A stretch of 18,330 bases of DNA from UBA1724 sp016302315 (GTDB lineage Bacteria; Verrucomicrobiota; Lentisphaeria; Oligosphaerales; Oligosphaeraceae), in NCBI GenBank assembly GCA_016302315.1, contig JAEDNW010000034.1, positions 1-18,330 of the forward strand. Direction: 5' to 3'. The position numbers were made by a program, and so were the translations under genes. The notes below the pieces were generated by a model that was not told the DNA's origin, made no database searches, and worked only from the letters and a program-made list of their open reading frames with translations. The number at the start of each line of letters is the position of its first letter. Position 1 is the stretch's first letter. Positions 1 to 7,125 of the stretch are shown piece after piece.

Positions 1-407
1 AGGTGGCTCTGGAAGCCTTCCGAGGCGGTCTGGGTCTGGGTCTGCGTCTGGTTCGGATTCAGAATATGCCGGGTGGAATCGTGGGACAGACGTGTGCTGG
101 AGGTCTTCCGCTTCCCCTTCTGCTTCCGGGCTTCCTCCTGGGCGGCTAGATCCTCGGGGGAGAGGGCCTGGGTGACATCCGGAGCCAGGTTCCGGGTGGT
201 GGAGCCCCCCTTCTTCTTCTTGCCGCCGGCGGGCTTCTCCTCCAGCATGGAGTTGGTCTGGTCGAACTCCTCCGTCTGGGTGAGATGCTGAGTCTGGTTG
301 ATGGCCTCCTGCAACTCGCCGTCGCTGTCCTTGAGAGTGCGGTTCATGGCCTCCACCACCTTCTCGCGGATCATCATGGCATCGCTGTTGTTTTCGGCTT
401 TGGACAT
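1..407 (-). CDS. Unknown lysine/glutamine-rich protein, C-terminus outside the window
   Basis: An open frame runs from ATG at 405-407 through 135 codons to the left edge without a stop, so the C-terminus is missing. I recognise no family. The first ~50 residues are charged and look helical (MSKAENNSDAMMIREKVVEA, then many E, Q, N and T). A short lysine run (GGKKKKGG) follows, then a second charged stretch (LSPEDLAAQEEARKQKGKRK) and a QTQTQTQT run coded by a 6-nt repeat at 28-51. There is no signal peptide or membrane segment, so it is probably cytoplasmic and partly disordered. It starts 28 nt after the rRNA methyltransferase gene, in the same direction, and is probably the last visible gene of that transcript. 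The leader is pyrimidine-rich (CTCTTTCCCCTGCC) with no Shine-Dalgarno site. Unbroken coding sense and codon use like its neighbours support a real gene; the function is unknown. Confidence 0.65.
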   Translation of the reverse strand, partial: MSKAENNSDAMMIREKVVEAMNRTLKDSDGELQEAINQTQHLTQTEEFDQTNSMLEEKPAGGKKKKGGSTTRNLAPDVTQALSPEDLAAQEEARKQKGKRKTSSTRLSHDSTRHILNPNQTQTQTQTASEGFQSH

Positions 408-435
408 GGCAGGGGAAAGAGGGAGGGGGGGGGGA

Positions 436-1668
436 TCAGCGCTGGAAGAGGACGGCCGTCTCGAAATGTGCCGTGCGGGGGAACATGTCGAAGAGGCCCA
501 GCTTCCGGAGGGAGTATCCGCCGGTGGTGGTCAGATATTTCAGATCCCGGGCCAGGGTGGCGGGATTGCAGGAGACGTAGAGAATCCAGGCGGGGGAATG
601 CTGCGCCAGGCACTGGAGGACCTTTTCCTGGCATCCCGTGCGGGGAGGATCCAGCACCACCAGGGTGCTGGCGGCGGGATACTTGGGAAGACGCCGGGGC
701 AGAGCCTGCTCGGTGGGTTCCGTGAGAATCTGGCATCCCCGCATCAGTTGCTGGAGATTGTACTGGGCGGCTTCCGTGGCGGCCCGGTCATTCTCCATGA
801 GGAGACGCTCCCGGAAGGGATGGGTGAGGGCGCAGGAGAAGGTGCCGGCGCCGCAATAGGCGTCCACCAGGGTCTCCGCCGGAAGGGGGGCGATCCACTG
901 GTCCACCGTCTGGAGAAGCTGGCTGGCCACGGCGGGATTCACCTGCCAGAAGGAACCCGCAGGCACCCGGAAGGGGACACCGGCCAGTTCCTCGTGGAGC
1001 CATCCCAGGCGGGAGGGGGAGAAGCCGAAGTAGAATTTGATCTGCTCCTGGGAGTCCACCCGCAGGGTGAGGGCGGCCGGCCCCTGGGGCGTCTTCCGCT
1101 TGGCATTGGCCTTCCCCCAGTCGCTCTTGATGGCGGTGGGCAGGGCCTTGTTCAGCAGGGGATGGGCCAGACGGCAGCCGTGGATCCGCAGAAAGGTGCG
1201 GTTGTCCGTGGCGTAGTAGCCGTAGTCGGCCTGGGCAGGCATCCCCGTCTCCACGGGAACGGCCTTGGCCTCCAGCCGCAGCTTGTTCCGGTAGCCATAT
1301 TCCTGGGGGGCGGGGATGGCGCAGTCCAGGGGAGGGAGATCCTTCAGGGAACCCAGCCGCCGCAGAACCTCCGTGAGCTGGCGCTGCTTTGCCTGGAACT
1401 CCGCCTGGTAGGTTAGATGCTGATACTGGCAACCCCCGCATTTGCCGTAGTGGGGGCAGGGTGGCTCCGTGCGGTCCGGGCCGGGAACCTGGATCTGGAG
1501 GATCTTTCCCCGGGCGAAGTTCTTGCGGAGCTCAGTGATTTCCACCAGGAGCTGGTCGCCCACGGCGGCAAAGGGCACGAAGACGACGCACTGTTCTGCG
1601 CGTCCGACGCCTTCTCCGCCGAAGGCCAGGTCCTGAATGGTAAGGGATAGGGTGGAACCGATTTGCAT
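436..1668 (-). CDS. rlmD: 23S rRNA (uracil-5-)-methyltransferase, RumA/RlmD family
   Basis: 410-aa SAM-dependent enzyme that would make 5-methyluridine in 23S rRNA. Seen in order: an N-terminal TRAM-like domain (about 1-65); the [4Fe-4S] cysteines in CPHYGKCGGC (Cys71, Cys77, Cys80) with the likely fourth, Cys165, in IHGCRLAHP; the QVNP segment (242-245); SAM motif LVDAYCGAGTF (267-277); DPPRTG (340-345); the catalytic nucleophile Cys367 in YVSCNPATLARDL; and HFETAVLF near the C-terminus with the likely general base Glu403. Length is normal for the family. The frame stays open 313 codons upstream, but that part is proline/glycine-rich shadow of the next gene, and the TRAM domain begins at this ATG. 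It lies 17 nt after the SDR-like gene, probably in the pan transcript. Family members also modify tRNA (TrmA-type) or other 23S sites (RlmC), so the exact target is inferred. Confidence 0.92.
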   Translation of the reverse strand: MQIGSTLSLTIQDLAFGGEGVGRAEQCVVFVPFAAVGDQLLVEITELRKNFARGKILQIQVPGPDRTEPPCPHYGKCGGCQYQHLTYQAEFQAKQRQLTEVLRRLGSLKDLPPLDCAIPAPQEYGYRNKLRLEAKAVPVETGMPAQADYGYYATDNRTFLRIHGCRLAHPLLNKALPTAIKSDWGKANAKRKTPQGPAALTLRVDSQEQIKFYFGFSPSRLGWLHEELAGVPFRVPAGSFWQVNPAVASQLLQTVDQWIAPLPAETLVDAYCGAGTFSCALTHPFRERLLMENDRAATEAAQYNLQQLMRGCQILTEPTEQALPRRLPKYPAASTLVVLDPPRTGCQEKVLQCLAQHSPAWILYVSCNPATLARDLKYLTTTGGYSLRKLGLFDMFPRTAHFETAVLFQR

Positions 1669-1685
1669 GGGAACGGGAAGCCCCT

Positions 1686-2732
1686 CTACAGGAGTTCTTT
1701 TAGGACGTCCTGAGGGGCGAGAAGGGGAGCGGGAATCCCCGGGTAGGGCCAGGGAAGGGGATAGAGGCGGTGGCAGAGGTAGGGGGCGTCCTCCGGCGGC
1801 AGGGGACGGCCGTCTGGGGAGGGCTCCTCCTGGAGAATGGCCTCCTGTCCCATGAGCCGGGCGGCCAGCTGGCAGAGCTGCCGGAATTCCAGGCGGCGGG
1901 GCCCGGCGCAGTCCAGGATGGCGCCCTGGGCGGCCGGGTTCTGGGGGAGGGCAAAGAGGATGCGGGCCAGGTCCGCCACTGCCAGGGGCTGCACCAGCCA
2001 GTGTCCTCCGGCACGCAGCTGGATGGGCCTGCCTTCCTTCAGCCGCTGTCCGCGCTCCTGGCGGGGAGGGAAGGTGTCCAGGCACCGGGGGCCGTCCAGG
2101 AGGAGGGTGAGGCGCAGGATGGTCCAGTGGGGGCCGTCCGGAAAGGAGGGGCTTTGGAGGAAATGGAGTTCCGCCTGGTGGAGATCTCCCCAGAGGGGGG
2201 TGTCCTCCGGGCAGTAGTCCGTGGTCTCCTGGCGGGTGGGAAAATCCCGGCTTTCGGGATCGTAGACCAGATCCTGGGAGAGGAAGGCCAGATGAGTGCC
2301 GGGAAGGGCCACTTCCTCCAGATCCTGACGGGCATGGCGGGGACTGCTTCCTGAACAGTCCACCGTCAGGGAGAAGCGGGGGCTGTGATCCTCTTTCCGC
2401 AGCAGGGGATGGAGAAGCCGGGGAAAATCCTCCTGCTCCCGGTCGGCCACCAGGCAGGAAACCCCCTGGGGCACAGGACGATGCCGGGGAATCACCACCG
2501 TGGCGCGGTGCCCGGCAGACACCGCCTGACGGGCCAGAGACTCCGCCAGCCCCGATTCCGCCTTCCCCAAAAAGAGAATGTCCAGGGAGGAGGGGCGGGA
2601 AGGACATTTCTCGGGGGCCGGGAGTGTCCGGGGATCCCGGGGACAGCCCTCACGCAAGGTGGGGGACAGGATCCGGGGACGGAGACATTCCGCCGGCGCG
2701 CCAAGATGAATGTCACGGATGGAATCGGTCAT
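1686..2732 (-). CDS. Divergent NAD(P)-binding SDR / epimerase-like protein
   Basis: 348-aa protein resembling extended or atypical short-chain dehydrogenases. After a ~48-residue proline/arginine-rich N-terminal extension comes a Rossmann-like start, LDILFLGKAESGLAESLA (50-67), with spaced glycines but not a clean GxxGxxG. Then follow a strand with SQDLVYDP, a region where a YxxxK site would be expected but LWGDLHQAELHF is found, WTILRLTLLLDGP, and VQPLAVADLARILFALP near the end, typical of the substrate half of NAD-dependent epimerases. No clear catalytic Tyr/Lys pair is visible, so it may be a binding protein or an unusual reductase. Its ATG overlaps the panC stop as ATGA, which suggests translational coupling and supports this start. 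Substrate unknown. An oxidoreductase beside panB/panC might suggest a link to ketopantoate reduction, but it does not resemble PanE. Confidence 0.75.
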   Translation of the reverse strand: MTDSIRDIHLGAPAECLRPRILSPTLREGCPRDPRTLPAPEKCPSRPSSLDILFLGKAESGLAESLARQAVSAGHRATVVIPRHRPVPQGVSCLVADREQEDFPRLLHPLLRKEDHSPRFSLTVDCSGSSPRHARQDLEEVALPGTHLAFLSQDLVYDPESRDFPTRQETTDYCPEDTPLWGDLHQAELHFLQSPSFPDGPHWTILRLTLLLDGPRCLDTFPPRQERGQRLKEGRPIQLRAGGHWLVQPLAVADLARILFALPQNPAAQGAILDCAGPRRLEFRQLCQLAARLMGQEAILQEEPSPDGRPLPPEDAPYLCHRLYPLPWPYPGIPAPLLAPQDVLKELL

Positions 2733-3595
2733 GGGCGCAGATCCGCCTCGTCCAAAAAGAGGTTGTCAATGAGACGGGTTTTTCCAACGTAGACCGCCAC
2801 GGCCAGCAGGGTGCGCCCGTGGGCATTTTGGGCGGGCCGCAGGGTGTCCAGATCCATCAGCTCCACATAGTCGATGCGGACCGGAAGGGGATCCGGCGCA
2901 TCCAGCTCCTGGCGCACCAGGCCGATGAGCGCCTGGGAGTTCCGCTCCCCGTTCCGGAAGGCTTCCTGGGCCCGGCGCACCCCCCGGGAGATGGCCAGGG
3001 CGCGGATCCTCTCCGTCGGGGAGAGGTATTTGTTCCGGGAGGAGAGGGCCAGTCCGTCCGCCTCCCGCACCAGGGGAGCGGGGATGATGCGGATGGGGAC
3101 ATCCAGATCCCGGACCATGCGCTGGATGATCAGCAGCTGCTGGGCATCCTTCATGCCGAAGACGGCCACATCCGCCAGGGAGAGATGGAAGAGTTTCAGG
3201 CAGACGGTGCAGACGCCCCGGAAATGGATGGGGCGGGAGGCGCCGCAGAGGGTCTGGGAGAGGCTTTCTTCCTTGACCCAGCAGGAGAAGTCGGGGGCGT
3301 ACATCTCTCCGGGGGCGGGATGGAAGATGGCGTCCACCCCTTCCTTCTGGCAGAGTTGGGCATCCCGCTCAAAGTCCCGCGGGTAGCTGTCCAGATCCTC
3401 CGAGGGGGCAAACTGGGTGGGATTCACAAAGATGCTCACCACCACCCGGTCGCCGTTTTGCCGGGCCAGGCGGATCAGGGAGAGATGCCCTTCATGCAGA
3501 TAGCCCATGGTGGGCACCAGGGCAATGGTTTCGCCTGCTTTTTTCCAGGCGGCGGCCTGGGCTTTCAACTGGGAGGAACGTTCAAAGATTTCCAT
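2729..3595 (-). CDS. panC: Pantothenate synthetase (pantoate-beta-alanine ligase)
   Basis: 288-aa cytoplasmic enzyme that joins D-pantoate and beta-alanine using ATP to make pantothenate, the coenzyme A precursor. The sequence has the full set of family marks: the nucleotide-binding PTMGYLHEGHLSL (28-40, HIGH-type), FVNPTQF (56-62), HFRGV (124-128), FGMKDAQQL (146-154), and the KMSKS-like SSRNKYLS (185-192). Length matches the family. The upstream gene is panB, 99 nt away; the downstream gene overlaps the stop by 4 nt. The leader is strongly pyrimidine-rich (CTTTCCCTTTTCCCAGC) with no Shine-Dalgarno site. Lys149 in GMKDAQQ replaces nothing essential; the Ala at the next position (often Tyr or Trp in other phyla) is the only mild oddity. 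Confidence 0.97.
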   Translation of the reverse strand: MEIFERSSQLKAQAAAWKKAGETIALVPTMGYLHEGHLSLIRLARQNGDRVVVSIFVNPTQFAPSEDLDSYPRDFERDAQLCQKEGVDAIFHPAPGEMYAPDFSCWVKEESLSQTLCGASRPIHFRGVCTVCLKLFHLSLADVAVFGMKDAQQLLIIQRMVRDLDVPIRIIPAPLVREADGLALSSRNKYLSPTERIRALAISRGVRRAQEAFRNGERNSQALIGLVRQELDAPDPLPVRIDYVELMDLDTLRPAQNAHGRTLLAVAVYVGKTRLIDNLFLDEADLRP

Positions 3596-3617
3596 GCTGG
3601 GAAAAGGGAAAGGCGCA

Positions 3618-3639
3618 GGGCCAGAGGAATTCCTGGCCC
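3618..3639 (-). other. Hairpin in the panB-panC gap
   Basis: A 7-bp perfect stem, GGGCCAG (3618-3624) with CTGGCCC (3633-3639), and an 8-nt loop containing GAATTC. It sits in the 99-nt gap between panB and panC. On the transcribed strand it is followed by a C/U-rich leader rather than a U-run, so it looks more like an RNA processing, stability or attenuation structure than a full terminator. No function is shown. Confidence 0.35.
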
Positions 3640-3694
3640 CTGGGGAAAGGGACGGGCCGCTTTCCGGAAAATCGTGGGGGAAAAGGGGGAAAGG

Positions 3695-4519
3695 CTAGCG
3701 GGTGGGCGGGGTCATGGAGACGGAGTGGGCCTGGTCGGGAAAGGCCCCGCTCCGCACGTCCGATATGTACTCCCGGATGGCCTGGACAGCAATGTCGTGG
3801 ACCGAGGTGTAGCGCTTGGCGTGACGGGGAAGATAGCCGTCCCCCCCATAGCCCAGCAGATCCGCCAGCACCTGGACCTGGGCATCCGTTCCCGCCCCGG
3901 CGCCAATGCCCACGGTGACTGCCTGCACCTTGCCGGTGATCTCCTCCGCCAGCTCCCGGGGAATGCCTTCCAGCACCATGGCGAAGACCCCCGCCTGGTC
4001 CAGGGCCACCGCATCCTCCAGCAGGGCCTTCCGCTCTTCCTCCGCCCGGCCGTGGATCCGGTATCCGCCGTCCTTCAGGACAGACTGGGGAAGCAGACCG
4101 ATGTGACCCATCACGGGAATGCCCACGTCCACCAGGCGCCGGATCAGGGGAAGCATGGTGCGCCCCCCCTCCAGCTTCACGGCGTCGGCCCCGCATTCCT
4201 TCAGATACCGGCCCGCATTGCGCACGGCCTCGTGGAGCTCCAGCTGATAGCTGAGAAAGGGCATGTCCCCCACCACCAGACAACGGTCCGAACCCCGCCG
4301 GACGGCGGCGGTGTGGGAGAGGGATTCCTCCAGGGTGACCGGCAGGGTGTTGGGGTAGCCCAGGACGGTGTTGCCCATGGAGTCCCCCACGAGAATCATT
4401 TCCACGCCGGCCTCCTGGGCCCAGCGTGCGGTGGCGGCGTCAAAGGCGGTGAGCATGACCGCCTTCTCCCCCCGGGCTTTCATGTCCCGCAGGGTGCGGA
4501 TGGTGACTTTGGGTTCCAT
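3695..4519 (-). CDS. panB: 3-methyl-2-oxobutanoate hydroxymethyltransferase
   Basis: 274-aa TIM-barrel enzyme that transfers a hydroxymethyl group from 5,10-methylene-tetrahydrofolate to ketoisovalerate, giving ketopantoate, the first committed step of pantothenate synthesis. Visible marks: metal-binding VGDSMGN (44-50, Asp46), GDMPF (84-88), VKLEGG (114-119), MGHIGLLPQ (137-145), VLEGIP with the catalytic Glu183, and GIGAGAGTDAQVQV (204-217). Length is typical. The C-terminal GYGGDGYLPRHAKRY corresponds to the usual PKFVKRY region. It starts only 6 nt after the Sel1-repeat gene and precedes panC, so pantothenate synthesis is organised as panB-panC. No ribosome-binding site is evident. Confidence 0.96.
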   Translation of the reverse strand: MEPKVTIRTLRDMKARGEKAVMLTAFDAATARWAQEAGVEMILVGDSMGNTVLGYPNTLPVTLEESLSHTAAVRRGSDRCLVVGDMPFLSYQLELHEAVRNAGRYLKECGADAVKLEGGRTMLPLIRRLVDVGIPVMGHIGLLPQSVLKDGGYRIHGRAEEERKALLEDAVALDQAGVFAMVLEGIPRELAEEITGKVQAVTVGIGAGAGTDAQVQVLADLLGYGGDGYLPRHAKRYTSVHDIAVQAIREYISDVRSGAFPDQAHSVSMTPPTR

Positions 4520-4525
4520 GGGTTG

Positions 4526-5890
4526 TCAGAATTCCTGTCCGAAGTAAAGTTTGTAGATTTCCGCGGCGTCCTTGTCGCCGTTGAGGCAGGCGGTTTGGAG
4601 GAGCTGGCGGCCCTTTTCCCGGTCCTTGGGGAGTCCCTGGCCGTTGATGTGGCAGAGTGCCACCTGAATCAGGGCGGCGGTGTCCTGGGATTCCTGGGCT
4701 TTCTGGAGCCACTCCCGACCCTTGGCCGGGTCGGCGGGAAGGCCCTCCTCTCCCGTGGCCAGGAGAATGCCCCATTTGGCCTGGGCCATGGCAAGTCCGT
4801 TCTCCGCAGCCTTGGCTAGCCATTCCCGGGCAAGGGCGGCATCCATGCGGGTCCCCACTCCCTGGGAGAAGGCCTGGTAGAGTTCAAACTGGGCCAGGGG
4901 TTCGCCTCCCTCCGCCGCCAGGAGATAGTGCTCAAAGGCGGTGCGGGGATTGGCGGTGACGCCGATGCCGTCCCGGTAGCAGTTGCCCAGGAGGTATTCC
5001 CCGGTGGGGTATTTTCCCTCGGCGCTGATCTGGAACCAGTGGAAGGCCAGATTGGGGTTGGCGGGGGTTCCCATGCCCTGAAGATAGCAGGTGCCCAGCT
5101 TGGCCTGGGCCTCCGGATCCCCGTCGTGGGCGGCCAGGGTAAGCCAGTGGAAGACCTCCCGGAAGTTCCTGGCCACGCCGATGCCCTGCTGATAGCAGTC
5201 CGCCAGACGCACCTGGGCCCGGACATGCCCGCCCACGGCCGCCTGGAGGAGATATTCCGCCGCCTGGGCATTGTCCACCTCGGCGCCATAGCCGTTGAAG
5301 AGCTGGAGGGCCACCTGGTACTGGCAGGCGTGATCCCCCCCGTCTGCCAGCACACGGTAGTACTTTAGGGCCATCTCCGGATCCCCGCGCCTCTCTGCAT
5401 AGACGGCAGTCTTCAGCTGGGCCTCGGGAACCCCGTGGTCCGCCGCATATTTGTACCACTGGAAGGCCAGCTCGGGATTGGCTTTCTTGATCCCCTTGCC
5501 ACCCTCCAGGCAGACGGCCACGTTGTACATCGCCTCTGGATTCCCGTTCTTCGCCGCACGGGTGAACCAGTGGTAGGCCTTGCGATAGTCCTGCTTCTCT
5601 CCGGCAGAACCGTCAAAATAAATCTTCCCCAGCGTCAGCTGGGCGTTGGCATTCTCCCGCTCCGCCAGCTCCTTCACCCGATCCACCGAAATGTTGTCCT
5701 TGTCATCCTTCTTGGGATAGATCTTCTTGGATTTGTCGCCGTCCGTGGGGATGTATTTCCCGTGGGGAGGCGGATCCGGCAAGGTCTGGCGGGGACGGGA
5801 CTTCCCAAAAGGCCACCACCAGGAGGCCGAAAGCTCCACCGAAAAGGCCAGAAGCAGAAGAAGGGGAATGAGACGAGAGAGGGTACCCAT
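4526..5890 (-). CDS. Secreted Sel1-like (TPR-type) repeat protein
   Basis: 454-aa protein. It opens with a signal peptide, MGTLSRLIPLLLLLAFSVEL, cut probably after ELSA, followed by a short proline/lysine linker. From about residue 70 to the end there are roughly ten Sel1-like repeats of about 36 residues: NAQLTLGKIYFDG, EAMYNVAVCLEGGKGI, AQVRLADCYQQGIGV, AQAKLGTCYLQGMG, TGEYLLGNCYRDGIGV and so on, each with AxxxLGxxYxxGxGV and AxxWxxxAAxxG patterns. Such alpha-solenoids bind protein partners; location is probably periplasmic. The frame is open upstream to 6346, but that stretch is coded by the GC-rich repeats and is not protein-like, so I place the start at the ATG before the signal peptide. 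The leader (CTTTCCCCTTGTCTTCTGCC) is pyrimidine-rich. It is first in a close run leading into panB. Confidence 0.9.
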   Translation of the reverse strand: MGTLSRLIPLLLLLAFSVELSASWWWPFGKSRPRQTLPDPPPHGKYIPTDGDKSKKIYPKKDDKDNISVDRVKELAERENANAQLTLGKIYFDGSAGEKQDYRKAYHWFTRAAKNGNPEAMYNVAVCLEGGKGIKKANPELAFQWYKYAADHGVPEAQLKTAVYAERRGDPEMALKYYRVLADGGDHACQYQVALQLFNGYGAEVDNAQAAEYLLQAAVGGHVRAQVRLADCYQQGIGVARNFREVFHWLTLAAHDGDPEAQAKLGTCYLQGMGTPANPNLAFHWFQISAEGKYPTGEYLLGNCYRDGIGVTANPRTAFEHYLLAAEGGEPLAQFELYQAFSQGVGTRMDAALAREWLAKAAENGLAMAQAKWGILLATGEEGLPADPAKGREWLQKAQESQDTAALIQVALCHINGQGLPKDREKGRQLLQTACLNGDKDAAEIYKLYFGQEF

Positions 5891-6050
5891 GACGTAGGCA
5901 GAAGACAAGGGGAAAGAGTGTTGGATAATGTAACCCATGAAACACATTGGGCTCCCCATATCGCTCCCTCGGATGAACCTATCCCACCCAGAAGACTCCG
6001 CAGGGAGGCCACCCATTCCCCGGAGGCGCCCCCCCCACCCCACCCCTCCC

Positions 6051-6107
6051 ACCCCGGGGGTGGCAAGGTTATCCCGGGAACCGGGGGCACGGGGGTATCC
6101 CCCGTCT
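6051..6107. repeat. GC-rich palindromic interspersed repeat, copy 1
   Basis: 57-bp unit that differs from the copy at 6211-6267 at 4 positions; the last 33 bases are identical. Its core is a stem ACGGGGG (6089-6095) / CCCCCGT (6099-6105) with a 3-nt loop, preceded by CCCGGGAACCGGGGGC. Read on the plus strand it encodes a GTGVSPV-like peptide and on the minus strand GDTPVPPVPG. I recall such peptides from many unrelated hypothetical proteins of PVC genomes, which points to a REP/MITE-like element. That recollection needs a database check. Confidence 0.7.
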
Positions 6108-6210
6108 GTGGCGCTATCACCATCCACCCAGAACCCCGGCAGGGGTGACAGGATCGCTAGACGGGGGTGAAGGCCGGGGAGATTCCGGCCGGGAACCCCC
6201 GGAAGCGCAA

Positions 6211-6267
6211 CCCCCGGGGGTGTCAAGATTATTCCGGGAACCGGGGGCACGGGGGTATCCCCCGTCT
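6211..6267. repeat. GC-rich palindromic interspersed repeat, copy 2
   Basis: Second copy in the same orientation, starting exactly 160 bp after copy 1. Stem ACGGGGG (6249-6255) / CCCCCGT (6259-6265). Further along, both copies are followed by a similar GAACCCC(G)GCAGG segment (6131 and 6305) at different distances, so the repeat may be part of a larger, diverged composite unit. Confidence 0.7.
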
Positions 6268-6363
6268 TGACGGCCCCCCCTCTGGGGGTAGGGGGCATCC
6301 TCATGAACCCCGCAGGCGTGGTTCCGGGGGGATGGGGTAGCGCCAAAAGCGAGGGGAAAAACG

Positions 6364-6398
6364 AAAAACCCTCTCCTGCGGGGCAGGAGAGGGTTTTT
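6364..6398. terminator. Bidirectional intrinsic terminator after the ECF module
   Basis: Perfect 16-bp stem AAAAACCCTCTCCTGC (6364-6379) and its complement (6383-6398) with a 3-nt GGG loop. On the minus strand it ends in TTTTTCGTTTTT, a good U-tract, 22 nt after the stop of the proline-rich gene. The A/T ends are symmetrical, so it could also stop plus-strand transcription. Confidence 0.9.
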
Positions 6399-6420
6399 CA
6401 CCGGGGTAGGGGCAGATGGG

Positions 6421-7119
6421 TTATTCCTGGGGTGGGGCAGCCTCCGGAGGGGGCGCCTGGGGTCTGCGGGGGGGAGCCCCTTCCCGTTTGCCGGGGCGGG
6501 GGGGGCGTCCCTCCTGGGTGAAGAAGGGGGGGACGGGGGCGTGGAGATAGAAATCGATCTTCTTCTCCAGGATTTCCGGGCGTTTGGCTTCAATGGCCTG
6601 GATTCTCTGGTCCAATTCCTCCAGCCGTTTTTTCGTCTGGTTCACCAGGAGATCCAGCATTTCCTCCACTTTCTTTTTCAGCTGTTCCTGGAGCCGGGCA
6701 ACCTCCTGGGGATCCTGGCAGTTCCGGATTTTCTGGGCCAGCATCCAGCACTGGCGATCCAGCTCCAGCTGCCGGCGGTCCATGATCTCGCCGTGCCGCC
6801 GGGGAAGGATGCGGGCAATTTCCTCCCGGAATGCCTTCCGGTCCTTGAGGCGCAACTCCTCCAGCCGCTGGAATTCCCGGGGATTCTCCGCCTTCAGGTG
6901 TTCCAGAAATTCCCGGATGTCCGGAGAGAGGAACGGCGGGGGAAACTCCGGCGGGGGCATGGTCTCCAGGGCGTCGGCCTCCGGGGGCGGGGGCGGCAAA
7001 GGGGCCTCCAGGAGGGCGTCGGCCTCAGGGGGGGGCGGCGGCAGGGGTTCCTGGGCAGTCAGGGGGAGCTGGCCGGCAAGGAGGGCCAGCGCGAGAAGAG
7101 AGAGGAGGAGTTTGGTCAT
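6421..7119 (-). CDS. Secreted proline-rich coiled-coil protein of the ECF sigma module
   Basis: 232-aa protein with a clear signal peptide (MTKLLLSLLALALLAGQLPL, cut near LTAQ). Next come two copies of a 15-residue proline-rich unit (PLPPPPPEADALLEA, residues 25-54), then a highly charged helical region (about 65-195) with NPREFQRLEELRLKDRKAFR and long K/E heptad-like stretches such as RLQEQLKKKVEEML. The tail is rich in proline, arginine and glycine. It lies 6 nt after the anti-sigma gene, so it is co-transcribed. The layout (sigma factor, membrane anti-sigma factor, periplasmic helical protein) recalls CpxP/Spy-like or zinc-resistance sensor proteins, but I see no LTxxQ motif, so that link is inference. 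It may sense envelope stress or act as the effector. Start chosen at the signal peptide. Confidence 0.8.
   Translation of the reverse strand: MTKLLLSLLALALLAGQLPLTAQEPLPPPPPEADALLEAPLPPPPPEADALETMPPPEFPPPFLSPDIREFLEHLKAENPREFQRLEELRLKDRKAFREEIARILPRRHGEIMDRRQLELDRQCWMLAQKIRNCQDPQEVARLQEQLKKKVEEMLDLLVNQTKKRLEELDQRIQAIEAKRPEILEKKIDFYLHAPVPPFFTQEGRPPRPGKREGAPPRRPQAPPPEAAPPQE
6958..7047 (-). repeat. 45-bp in-frame tandem duplication (proline-rich unit)
   Basis: Two adjacent 45-bp units in the preceding gene encode PLPPPPPEADALLEA and a near copy that diverges at the end (LETM). It sits just after the signal peptide and probably forms a stiff spacer. Confidence 0.7.
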
Positions 7120-7125
7120 GAGGGA

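Larger units (their letters stand above)
5891..6363. other. Gene-free patch with GC-rich palindromic repeats
   Basis: About 470 bp between the Sel1-repeat gene and the terminator of the ECF module. I see no credible gene. From about 6040 to 6340 it is packed with G-runs and C-runs and short palindromes (CCCCCGGGGG at 6211-6220, ATTCCGGCCGGGAA around 6182-6195) and holds two copies of a 57-bp repeat. Frames stay open on both strands only because of extreme GC. The part nearest the Sel1 start (5891-5960) is less GC-rich and probably holds that gene's promoter, but I see no convincing -35/-10 pair. Confidence 0.6.

Noticed and set aside
436..2607. 723-codon reading of the rlmD frame
   Set aside because: The first 313 codons are the proline/glycine-rich shadow of the SDR-like gene; the TRAM domain begins at 1668.
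2624..4819. Very long plus-strand frame opposite panC and panB
   Set aside because: Antisense shadow of well-supported genes in GC-rich DNA; its product has no family pattern.
6051..6267. Two-copy repeat as a CRISPR array
   Set aside because: Only two copies, 57 bp long with a 103-bp gap, no cas genes and internal divergence.
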